Origin: Acidimicrobiaceae bacterium
Lineage (GTDB): Bacteria > Actinomycetota > Acidimicrobiia > Acidimicrobiales > Salinilacustritrichaceae
Length of the DNA: 6,659 nt
Assembly: GCA_003476595.1 (NCBI GenBank)
Contig: DMTU01000159.1
Location: 1,022-7,680, forward strand
Direction: 5' to 3'
This document shows, piece by piece, positions 1 through 5,379 of this stretch (the stretch's first letter is position 1; each line of letters starts with the position of its first letter). The notes beneath the pieces were generated by a model. The model made no database searches and was not told where the DNA came from. It saw only the letters and a program-made list of their open reading frames with translations. The translations under genes were made by a program, and so were the position numbers.

Positions 1-14
1 GCCAGCCGTGACAT
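1..14 (-). CDS. clpX: Possible 5' end of clpX (partial, runs off the left edge)
   Basis: Only four full codons and part of a fifth are visible on the minus strand (ATG TCA CGG CTG GC, giving M-S-R-L-A). The call rests on context. It lies directly downstream of clpP2 and its terminator-like hairpin, where many bacteria carry clpX, the unfoldase partner of ClpP, and ClpX proteins often begin with a similar Met-small-Arg-hydrophobic sequence. A TAGAGT hexamer ends five bases before the ATG, which would fit a leaderless mRNA. No domain is visible, so another gene or no gene at all is possible. Confidence 0.35.
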
Positions 15-19
15 GTTCC

Positions 20-25
20 ACTCTA
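20..25 (-). promoter_or_regulatory. Putative -10 box (TAGAGT) of the gene at the left edge
   Basis: TAGAGT on the minus strand matches the actinobacterial TAnnnT -10 pattern. Five bases separate it from an ATG at 14. It lies beyond the hairpin that should end the clpP transcript, so a fresh promoter would be needed there. No good -35 hexamer is visible. Confidence 0.35.
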
Positions 26-53
26 GGTCACTTTGGGCCTGTTGGGTGGAAAG

Positions 54-97
54 CCGACGCCGGTGCGGCCACTTAAAGTGGGCCGCACCGGCGTCGG
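54..97 (-). terminator. Strong hairpin after clpP2, probable terminator
   Basis: A 17-base arm (54-70) is perfectly complementary to 81-97. The inner ACTT/AAGT also pair, leaving a stem of about 20 bp with a single bulged G. It begins 26 bases after the clpP2 stop codon. In the clpP direction the stem is followed by CTTTCC, a weak U-tract, so termination may be intrinsic but imperfect. No gene overlaps it. Confidence 0.7.
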
Positions 98-122
98 GTA
101 CTGCTTGTTACCTGATGGCCTG

Positions 123-782
123 CTACTTGGTGATTGCCTGGGGCTTCATCTTGCGGGAATCCAGCACCTGGTCGATCAGGCCGTACTGCATGGCCTCGGC
201 CGCGGTGAGGATCTTGTCCCGCTCGATATCGTTGTTGACCTGCTCCGGCGTCCGCCCGGAGTGCTTGGCCAGCGTGTCCTCGAGCCAGGCCCGCATGCGC
301 ATGACCTCAGCGGCCTGGATCTCCAGGTCGGAAGCCTGGCCGCCCTGGCCACCGGACAGCGAGGGCTGGTGGATCAGGACCCGGGCGTTCGGCAGGGCCA
401 GGCGCTTGCCCGGGGTACCGGCCGCGAGGAGCACGGCAGCGGCACTGGCGGCCTGGCCGAGGCAGACGGTCTGGATCTCCGGGCGGATGTACGTCATGGT
501 GTCGTAGATAGCCGTCATGGCGGTGAAGGAGCCGCCCGGGGAGTTGATGTAGAGCGTGATGTCGCGGTCCGGGTCGGTGGACTCAAGCACCAGCAGCTGC
601 GCCATCACGTCGTCGGCCGACGCGTCGTCGACCTGGACGCCGAGGAAGATGATGCGGTCCTCGAACAGCTTGGTGTACGGGTCCTGGCGCTTGAAGCCGT
701 ACGGGGTGCGCTCCTCGAACTGCGGCAGCACATAGCGGCTGCTCGGCAGGTTACCGGCAGTCGAACCGAAGTTGTAGTTCAT
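123..782 (-). CDS. clpP2: ATP-dependent Clp protease proteolytic subunit, ClpP2-type
   Basis: Serine protease subunit of the cytoplasmic Clp complex. Subunits form heptameric rings that degrade proteins unfolded by ClpX or ClpC. With the start chosen here the product has 219 residues. The catalytic triad is visible: Ser113 in GQAASAAAV, His138 in [11 protein letters not shown], and Asp189 in IERDKIL. The stretches [25 protein letters not shown] and [15 protein letters not shown] closely resemble mycobacterial ClpP2, so it is probably the ClpP2 partner of an obligate ClpP1P2 hetero-tetradecamer. The frame opens at 803, but the ATG at 782 has AGGAG eight bases upstream, whereas 803 has no Shine-Dalgarno and the ATG at 788 lies only two bases from it. 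The gene follows clpP1 by 38 bases, in one operon. Confidence 0.96.
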   Translation of the reverse strand: MNYNFGSTAGNLPSSRYVLPQFEERTPYGFKRQDPYTKLFEDRIIFLGVQVDDASADDVMAQLLVLESTDPDRDITLYINSPGGSFTAMTAIYDTMTYIRPEIQTVCLGQAASAAAVLLAAGTPGKRLALPNARVLIHQPSLSGGQGGQASDLEIQAAEVMRMRAWLEDTLAKHSGRTPEQVNNDIERDKILTAAEAMQYGLIDQVLDSRKMKPQAITK

Positions 783-790
783 GTTCATTG

Positions 791-795
791 CTCCT
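791..795 (-). promoter_or_regulatory. Ribosome binding site that sets the clpP2 start
   Basis: AGGAG on the minus strand lies eight bases before the ATG at 782, inside the reading frame opened by the ATG at 803. It argues for initiation at 782 and for separate ribosome loading on the second gene of the clpP operon. Confidence 0.6.
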
Positions 796-820
796 GAATT
801 CATTGCTGTCTACGTGCCGG

Positions 821-1492
821 TCAGTTCTCGGTGGCAGCGTCGGTTGAGTCGGTGACGGAGCCATTGGAGTCGGCGTTGGTTCCGCCGCCGCCGGCCACGG
901 ATCCCGCGTGCGCCGCGATCTTGTCGAAGAAGCCGTATTCAAGGGCTTCCTTGGCCGTGAACCACTTGTCGCGGTCGTTGTCCTTGAGGATGGTCTCGAC
1001 CGACTGCCCGGTCTGGTCGGCCGTCAGTTCGGCCATGACCTTCTTCATGTGCAGGATGAGCTCGGCCTGGATCTTGATGTCCGAGGCCGTGCCGCCGATG
1101 CCGCCGGAGGGCTGGTGCATCAGGATGCGGGCGTTGGGGGTGGCGTAGCGCTTGCCCTTGGTGCCGGAGGAGAGCAGGAACTGCCCCATCGAGGCGGCAA
1201 GGCCGGTGCCGACGGTGACGATGTCGTTGGGTACGAACTTCATCGTGTCGTAGATCGCCATGCCGGCGGTGACGGAACCGCCCGGGCTGTTGATGTACAG
1301 CCAGATGTCCTTCTCGGGGTCCTGGCCCTCGAGGTACAGGAGCTGGGCGCAGATCTGGTTGGCGATCTGGTCGTTGACGTCGGTCCCGAGGAAGACGATG
1401 CGGTTCGACAGGAGCTGGTTGTAGATCTGGAAGCCCTGCGCGTCGAGCCCCGGCAGATCGGCGGCGAGTGGGGTCGGGAGCTGATCGGTCAC
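821..1492 (-). CDS. clpP1: ATP-dependent Clp protease proteolytic subunit, ClpP1-type
   Basis: Second ClpP-family serine peptidase subunit, 223 residues from the GTG at 1492. The triad is Ser101 in [11 protein letters not shown], His126 in [10 protein letters not shown], and Asp175 in DNDRDKWF, with spacing of 25 and 49 residues as in E. coli Clp[21 protein letters not shown] resembles mycobacterial ClpP1 (LLSERIIFLGSEVNDEIANR), and mixed ClpP1P2 rings are the expected active form. After about residue 196 comes a low-complexity Gly/Ser/Thr/Asp/Asn tail of some 27 residues, probably disordered. The frame stays open up to 1642, but that extension would translate the antisense of the tRNA-Leu gene and its partial copy. 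The GTG at 1492 has no Shine-Dalgarno but has a TAGATT box seven bases upstream, so it is probably read from a leaderless mRNA. First gene of the clpP1-clpP2 operon. Confidence 0.95.
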   Translation of the reverse strand: MTDQLPTPLAADLPGLDAQGFQIYNQLLSNRIVFLGTDVNDQIANQICAQLLYLEGQDPEKDIWLYINSPGGSVTAGMAIYDTMKFVPNDIVTVGTGLAASMGQFLLSSGTKGKRYATPNARILMHQPSGGIGGTASDIKIQAELILHMKKVMAELTADQTGQSVETILKDNDRDKWFTAKEALEYGFFDKIAAHAGSVAGGGGTNADSNGSVTDSTDAATEN

Positions 1493-1499
1493 GGGTCGG

Positions 1500-1505
1500 A
1501 ATCTA
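1500..1505 (-). promoter_or_regulatory. Putative -10 box (TAGATT) of the clpP1-clpP2 operon
   Basis: TAGATT on the minus strand fits TAnnnT and ends seven bases before the GTG at 1492, so transcription would begin at or next to the start codon. There is no Shine-Dalgarno. No convincing -35 box or ClgR-type palindrome was seen upstream. Confidence 0.5.
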
Positions 1506-1522
1506 GCGGCGGCGTCGCCGGG

Positions 1523-1598
1523 TACCGTCCTGCCCCCACGCATCAGTGGTGGAACTGGCAGACACGCGGGGTTTCGGATCCCCGTGCGTCCGGGCGCA
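1523..1598 (+). pseudogene. 3'-truncated tRNA-Leu copy with its promoter box
   Basis: From 1537 to 1567 this stretch is identical to 1614-1644, which is the first half of the intact tRNA-Leu. It contains the 5' acceptor strand GCATCAG, the D arm, an anticodon stem CGGGG/CCCCG and a variable arm (GCG/CGC at 1585-1598). The T arm and the 3' acceptor strand are missing, and the sequence then runs into the GGTACCGTC that precedes the intact gene. The anticodon loop appears to have eight bases (TTTCGGAT). The stem has G-C where the intact gene has A-T, a paired change suggesting descent from a once-functional isoacceptor. It should not give a working tRNA. Confidence 0.75.
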
Positions 1599-1602
1599 CA
1601 GG

Positions 1603-1608
1603 TACCGT
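1603..1608 (+). promoter_or_regulatory. Putative -10 box (TACCGT) of tRNA-Leu
   Basis: TACCGT fits TAnnnT and ends eight bases before the first base of the mature tRNA. The same GGTACCGTC word occurs at 1521-1529 ahead of the truncated copy, so the repeat unit carries the promoter box as well. No clear -35 box is visible. Confidence 0.45.
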
Positions 1609-1616
1609 CGCCGCAC

Positions 1617-1700
1617 GCATCAGTGGTGGAACTGGCAGACACGCAGGGTTTAGGTCCCTGTGCGCGAGAGCGCGTGTGGGTTCGAGTCCCACCTGATGCA
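1617..1700 (+). tRNA. tRNA-Leu (anticodon UAG)
   Basis: All four arms can be drawn. The acceptor stem is GCATCAG (1617-1623) with CTGATGC (1693-1699) and discriminator A1700. The anticodon stem is CAGGG/CCCTG around the loop TTTAGGT, with anticodon TAG at 1651-1653, which reads CUA and probably other CUN codons. The long class II variable arm is GCGC-GAGA-GCGC, and the T arm is GTGGG-TTCGAGT-CCCAC. The gene is followed by CCG, so the 3' CCA is not fully encoded. It is transcribed away from clpP1. Confidence 0.95.
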
Positions 1701-1711
1701 CCGACCCGAGC

Positions 1712-1960
1712 TCAGGGGCCGCCGAGGATGCCCTTGGTGCCGTCACCCACGCTGCCCACGCCGTCGCCGGCGTCGACCACCGGGTAGCCCACCGACGGGG
1801 TGGCAGGGGCGTCGGCGCTGCGCCGCTCGAGCTCCTCGGAGCCGAACCAGGCGAGAGCGCCCAGGACGGCGAGGAACAACACGACCTTCAGCACCCGGTG
1901 AGCGTACGTCCGCCGCCGCAGCCCGTACAGGGCCCGCGCGCCCGAACCCGCCTGCGACAT
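1712..1960 (-). CDS. Small hypothetical single-span membrane protein
   Basis: I do not recognise the family. From the ATG at 1960 it has 82 residues: a basic N-terminal part (GARALYGLRRRTYAHR), one hydrophobic segment (VLKVVLFLAVLGALAWFG, about residues 23-40), then an acidic, Gly/Pro-rich tail with Gly/Val/Asp repeats. The charge pattern favours an inside N-terminus and an outside tail. The frame opens at 2008, but that would overlap the divergent glycosylase gene. An alternative is the GTG at 1894, which has TACGCT six bases upstream and would give a leaderless 60-residue form starting at the membrane segment. It ends 11 bases after the tRNA, convergent with it. The coherent membrane topology supports a real gene, but without homology evidence. 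Confidence 0.55.
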   Translation of the reverse strand: MSQAGSGARALYGLRRRTYAHRVLKVVLFLAVLGALAWFGSEELERRSADAPATPSVGYPVVDAGDGVGSVGDGTKGILGGP

Positions 1961-1988
1961 CGCGCCGCGACCCCGGCATGCTCTGGGG

Positions 1989-2774
1989 ATGCCCGAGGGC
2001 CACACCATCCACCGCCTCGCCCGGGATCTGGGCGAGGACCTCCTCGACCGCCCGGTGGCGGCAACGGCGCGCCAGGAGCGTTTCGCCGACGGGGCCCGAC
2101 GCCTCGACGGTCAGGTGCTGACGGGCGCCGAGGCCCACGGCAAGCACCTGTTCCTGCACTGGGACGGCGGCGAGGTCCTGTACGTCCACCTCGGCCTCAT
2201 CGGGAAGTTCCGACGCCACCAGCTCCCGGCACCGGAGCCGTCCCCGAACCTGCGACTGCGCCTGTCGGGCGAGGCGACGGCGTGGGACCTCACCGGCCCC
2301 ATGACCTGCGAGCTGCGCGACCCCGACGTCGTCGACGAGGTGACGGCCACCCTCGGCCCCGACCCGCTGCGGCGACGGGCCGATCCCCGACCGTTCATCG
2401 ATGCCGTCCGGCGGAGCCGCAAGCCCATCGGCGCCCTGCTCCTCGACCAATCCGTGATCGCCGGCATCGGCAACGTCTACCGCGCCGAGGTCCTGCACCT
2501 CGCCGGCATCGACCCGAGCCGGCCCGGCCAGTCGCTGTCCGAGGACGAGGTCCGCACGTTGTGGCGTCTGTCCGTCGAGCAGCTCCGCCTCGGGCTGAAG
2601 CGCAACCGGATCGTCACCGTTCCCCTCGGCGGCCGACGGCTGACCAGCATCTCCCGGGAGGAGTCGTTCCACGTCTACAAGCAGGAGCGGTGCCGGACGT
2701 GCGGTGCCGACGTGGTCCGCAGCCCGATCGGGAACCGCACCTCCTACGCCTGCGCCACCTGCCAGTCGGCCTGA
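1989..2774 (+). CDS. Fpg/Nei-family DNA glycosylase/AP lyase (Nei2-like)
   Basis: Bifunctional base-excision repair enzyme that removes oxidised bases and cleaves the abasic site. The 261 residues are typical for the family. The N-terminus is MPEGHTIHRLA: Pro2 is the family's catalytic nucleophile once Met is removed, and Glu3 the general acid. Lys52 in AHGKHLFLHW matches the conserved beta-strand lysine. The helix-two-turn-helix lies around residues 153-175 (DQSVIAGIGNVYRAEVL). A complete zinc finger closes the protein: Cys235, Cys238, Cys255, Cys258, with the finger arginine at 250. The His after PEG and the AHGKHL motif favour a Nei/Nei2 type over Fpg. The start is fixed by the required Met-Pro. 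It has no Shine-Dalgarno; CATGCT six bases upstream may be a poor -10 of a leaderless message. A similar gene (nei2, Rv2464c) lies near clpP1/clpP2 in M. tuberculosis. Confidence 0.93.
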   Translation: MPEGHTIHRLARDLGEDLLDRPVAATARQERFADGARRLDGQVLTGAEAHGKHLFLHWDGGEVLYVHLGLIGKFRRHQLPAPEPSPNLRLRLSGEATAWDLTGPMTCELRDPDVVDEVTATLGPDPLRRRADPRPFIDAVRRSRKPIGALLLDQSVIAGIGNVYRAEVLHLAGIDPSRPGQSLSEDEVRTLWRLSVEQLRLGLKRNRIVTVPLGGRRLTSISREESFHVYKQERCRTCGADVVRSPIGNRTSYACATCQSA

Positions 2775-2781
2775 CCCGGCG

Positions 2782-2787
2782 TAGCGT
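2782..2787 (+). promoter_or_regulatory. Putative -10 box (TAGCGT) before the aldolase-like gene
   Basis: TAGCGT fits TAnnnT and ends six bases before the GTG at 2794. With no Shine-Dalgarno in the 19-base gap after the glycosylase stop, this suggests a leaderless start and a promoter of its own, perhaps in addition to read-through from the upstream gene. Confidence 0.45.
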
Positions 2788-2793
2788 CCGGGC

Positions 2794-3783
2794 GTGCACG
2801 TCTCGGAGCTCCAGACGCCCGCCCTCGTCCTCGACCGGGCGGTGTTCGATCGGAACGTCACCCGCATGGCGGGGCTCCACCCGGGACGGAGGCTGCGCCC
2901 GCACGTCAAGGCCTTCAAGTCGACCGCCCTCGCCCGGCGCCTGGTCGATGCCGGACACCCCGGCTTCTGCTGCGCCACGGTGGCGGAGGTGCTCGGGATG
3001 GCCGGCGCCGGTCTCGGCGACGATCTGCTCCTCGCCAACGAGACCCTCGACCCTCGACGGCTCCGGGCGATGGCGGAGCTCGACGTGCCCGTGACGGTGG
3101 CGGTCGACTCCGACGAGACGGTCGACGCTGCCGCCGCAGCCGGGATCCCGCGGGTGCTCGTCGATGTCGAGGTCGGCCTTCCCCGCTGCGGGTGCTCCGT
3201 GGACGACGCCGGCCGGCTGGCCGATCGCGCTCGCGCCGCCGGCATGGAGGTGCGCGGGGTCATGGGCTACGAGGGCCACGTCAACGCCCTGCTCGACCGG
3301 GAGGAGCGGCGGGCTGCGGTCGAGACGGCCATGACGCTGCTGCTCCGGGCCCACGACCAGGTCGGCGGCGACATCATCTCGGGCGGCGGGACGATGACGG
3401 CCGAGCTCAACGAGTGGGCCACCGAGGTGCAGGCCGGCACCTACGTGCTGATGGACACGTCGTTCGCGCCGCACGTGCCCTTCGAGGTCGCCATCGGCGT
3501 CGACGCGACGGTCATCTCCGTCAGCCCCAAGGGGTGGGCGGTGGCCGACGCCGGGCTGAAGGCGTTCGGCATGGACAGCGGCAAGCCCTCGCTCCCGGGC
3601 GCGGACGTCTGGATCGTCTCCGACGAGCACGTCACCTTCGCCGGGCTCGACGTCTCGACCGGTGACCGGGTCCGGCTCCTCCCCGCGCACCTCGACCCGA
3701 CCGTCGCCAAGCACGAGCGCATGTGGGTGCTCGACGGCGACGAGGTCGTCGACGAGTGGCCGGTGGACCTGCGCGGGTGGTGA
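2794..3783 (+). CDS. PLP-dependent D-threonine aldolase / D-serine dehydratase-family protein
   Basis: Fold-type III (alanine racemase-like) PLP enzyme of the D-threonine aldolase/D-serine dehydratase family. Known members act on D-3-hydroxy amino acids with a divalent metal. The 329 residues form an N-terminal TIM barrel and a C-terminal beta domain. The PLP lysine is probably Lys39 in LRPHVKAFKS. Other family marks are MGYEGHV (157-163), the phosphate-binding SGGGT (196-200) and EVQAGTYVLMD (211-221). Near the C-terminus, SDEH (276-279) and HLD (299-301) provide the His-x-Asp metal pair described for D-threonine aldolase; D-serine dehydratase has His-x-Cys there. This favours an aldolase-type metal site, but the substrate is not predictable and the protein is somewhat short for characterised members. 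The GTG start is supported by TAGCGT upstream. It follows the glycosylase by 19 bases. Confidence 0.88.
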   Translation: MHVSELQTPALVLDRAVFDRNVTRMAGLHPGRRLRPHVKAFKSTALARRLVDAGHPGFCCATVAEVLGMAGAGLGDDLLLANETLDPRRLRAMAELDVPVTVAVDSDETVDAAAAAGIPRVLVDVEVGLPRCGCSVDDAGRLADRARAAGMEVRGVMGYEGHVNALLDREERRAAVETAMTLLLRAHDQVGGDIISGGGTMTAELNEWATEVQAGTYVLMDTSFAPHVPFEVAIGVDATVISVSPKGWAVADAGLKAFGMDSGKPSLPGADVWIVSDEHVTFAGLDVSTGDRVRLLPAHLDPTVAKHERMWVLDGDEVVDEWPVDLRGW

Positions 3784-3850
3784 GCAGCGCCTTCCGGACG
3801 GCTGGGCGCGTCGGAGCGGCCGGCCTGGCGGGTCGCTGGCGGTAGGTGGG

Positions 3851-5185
3851 TCAGACGGCCGGGGTGATGGGTCCGTCGTCGCCGGGGCGGTGGATGGTCC
3901 AGGTCCCATCCGGGTCGCGGACGGGGCGGAAGCCGTGCTCCTTGGTCCGGTTGTGGAACCCGCAGTACGCATCCGAGTTGTCGGTGTTCGTGGGCCCGCC
4001 CCGGCACGCCGGGTCCCGGTGGTCGACCTGCAGGTTCCGGCCCCGCCCGTCACAGCCCGGCCACAAGCACCCCAGGCCGCCCGGTCCTCGCAGCAGGGCT
4101 TGGAGGAACGCGGCATCCCGGGCCGAGCCGGTGAACAGCCGCTGCCGGCGACCCAGATCGATCACCGTCCCCGCCGAGTCGACCACGACCCGGCGGACGT
4201 GACCGACCAAGGCAGCCGCGACCGCCTCGGCCGGGCGGATCTGGGTGCCGTCGAGGGTGTGGCAGCGCCGGTCGTCGAGCACCTCATTCGGGTCGACCCG
4301 GACATCCACGCCGGCAGACCGGCGGAGCTCGTCTTCGAACGTCTCTAGGTCCACGACGATGTTGACCAACGGCTCCGGCGAGCAACCATCGGCGGCGGCG
4401 GCCCGGCAGAAGATCCGGAACATCGCATCAGCGCGGCGTTGGGCCGGGGTGCGGTCCAGGTGCTCGACCCGGGCGTCCTCGCCATGCACCTCCCGGGCGG
4501 CGGCCCAGTCGGCGTACAGCTCGGCGGTCTCGAAGCGCTCGAAGATCTCCGCCATCACCGCCCCCTGCAACCCCCCGTGGTTCGCCTCGAGACGGAACGA
4601 CCCATCGATGCTGTTCTCCTGCAGCGACGCGTTCCGACGTTCGTGGCACCGCTCGGCGGACTGATCGGCCCCATCCGCGTCGGCCAGGGCTTCCCACTGG
4701 CGCAGCGCAGCGACGAAGTCGTCGTAGCCCAGCACGGTGGCGTGGTGGGCGAAGATCGGATCCGCATCCGCCACCCACTCGGCCACCCGCGGGTTCGACA
4801 CCGTTCGGGCCATGGCCCGGACGTGCTCGGTCGGGATCTCGCCCCGCGCATACGCGGCCTCGACCAGGGGCAGGCGGGGCAGGGCCCGGCTGGTCCGGAC
4901 CCGACCGTGCGCCTCCGACCCCGACAGGCGACCGATCGCTTTCAACGCCCCCTTGGCGGTCTTGTGTCCGTCGAGGCTGAACGCGGCGCTGGCATCGAGG
5001 TGGGCGACGGTGCGGTCGGTGCCGTGATCCAACCGGCGGCGCAGCTTCTCCAACCGACCGACCAGGGCCAGCTCCTCCTTCGGCGACAACCCGTCCAGGT
5101 CGACGGCCTGGACCATGCCCACCGCGGCCTCGAGCGCTTTGAGGGCGGCGTCGGGATCGACGCCGGGTTCCAACAGGTCGGTCAC
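3851..5185 (-). CDS. DUF222/HNH endonuclease-domain protein (13E12-like)
   Basis: A 444-residue protein of the DUF222 plus C-terminal HNH architecture, often multicopy in actinobacterial genomes and of unproven biological role. DUF222 covers roughly residues 15-340 and includes an Arg-rich helix (VGRLEKLRRRLDHGTDRTVAHLD written as several helical turns). The HNH module is complete at about 371-420: Cys373 and Cys378, VDH with His389, Asn403, Cys408 and His411, a zinc-supported beta-beta-alpha-metal nuclease fold. The usual HH pair is HN here. The GTG start has GGGGGAG eight bases upstream, and its GTGA overlaps the stop of a small upstream frame, suggesting translational coupling. It converges on the aldolase-like gene across 67 bases in which I found no clear terminator. 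Length and motifs argue for an intact gene. Confidence 0.9.
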   Translation of the reverse strand: MTDLLEPGVDPDAALKALEAAVGMVQAVDLDGLSPKEELALVGRLEKLRRRLDHGTDRTVAHLDASAAFSLDGHKTAKGALKAIGRLSGSEAHGRVRTSRALPRLPLVEAAYARGEIPTEHVRAMARTVSNPRVAEWVADADPIFAHHATVLGYDDFVAALRQWEALADADGADQSAERCHERRNASLQENSIDGSFRLEANHGGLQGAVMAEIFERFETAELYADWAAAREVHGEDARVEHLDRTPAQRRADAMFRIFCRAAAADGCSPEPLVNIVVDLETFEDELRRSAGVDVRVDPNEVLDDRRCHTLDGTQIRPAEAVAAALVGHVRRVVVDSAGTVIDLGRRQRLFTGSARDAAFLQALLRGPGGLGCLWPGCDGRGRNLQVDHRDPACRGGPTNTDNSDAYCGFHNRTKEHGFRPVRDPDGTWTIHRPGDDGPITPAV

Positions 5186-5235
5186 GGTGACGTCTCCCCC
5201 GAGACATCACCGGTGTGTGGTCGGTGGCAGCGCAT
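5182..5235 (-). CDS. Possible 17-residue leader peptide coupled to the HNH gene
   Basis: An ATG at 5235 opens a frame of 17 codons (MRCHRPHTGDVSGETSP) whose TGA overlaps the GTG start of the HNH gene as GTGA. AGGAAGGAG lies eight bases upstream of the ATG, the strongest Shine-Dalgarno in the window. This suggests a translated leader that feeds ribosomes to the nuclease gene. No run of one amino acid and no terminator pair are visible, so amino-acid attenuation is not supported. It could also be chance, or the relic of an N-terminus lost by frameshift. Confidence 0.4.
   Translation of the reverse strand: MRCHRPHTGDVSGETSP
5194..5200 (-). promoter_or_regulatory. Ribosome binding site of the HNH gene
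   Basis: GGGGGAG on the minus strand ends eight bases before the GTG at 5185, and supports that start over other in-frame codons. It lies inside the upstream 17-codon frame, so ribosomes finishing the leader would pass over it. Confidence 0.55.
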
Positions 5236-5313
5236 CGGCGCGGCTCCTTCCTCATCGATGTGAACGGTCGACGCGAAGCCGACGAGTGGCACCTCCAGCC
5301 CCAGCCGGAGCGC

Positions 5314-5365
5314 CTACCCACCATCCAACTCAGGGGGTACGACACTTATTAGAGGATGGGTGGGT
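5314..5365. repeat. Imperfect inverted repeat spanning the proposed left end of the IS
   Basis: CTACCCACCATCC (5314-5326) is complementary to GGATGGGTGGGT (5354-5365) apart from one extra G and the terminal bases, around a 27-base loop. It straddles the insertion point proposed at 5345, so one arm would be host and the other element DNA. Its meaning is unclear. It may be chance in GC-rich sequence, or a sign that the true left end lies elsewhere. Confidence 0.35.
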
Positions 5366-5379
5366 CGAGGTGACCGGTG

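Noticed and set aside
1572..1579. Eight-base anticodon loop in the partial tRNA as a possible frameshift-suppressor tRNA
   Set aside because: The T arm and 3' acceptor strand are absent, so it cannot be a functional tRNA whatever its loop.
908..1696. Plus-strand frame across clpP1 and the tRNA
   Set aside because: Antisense to a clear ClpP gene and it runs through the tRNA, with no protein-like features.
1743..3263. 506-codon open frame on the minus strand, antisense to the glycosylase and aldolase-like genes
   Set aside because: It is Arg/Pro/Gly-rich with no domain and lies opposite genes with full conserved motifs. It is the usual shadow frame of high-GC coding DNA.
3784..3850. Terminator between the convergent aldolase-like and HNH genes
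   Set aside because: Only a short GCGCC/GGCGC pairing with no U-tract on either strand; not better than expected in such GC-rich sequence.
2614..4116. 500-codon minus-strand frame across the aldolase-like gene
   Set aside because: Low-complexity composition, no recognisable motif, and overlap with two well-supported genes.
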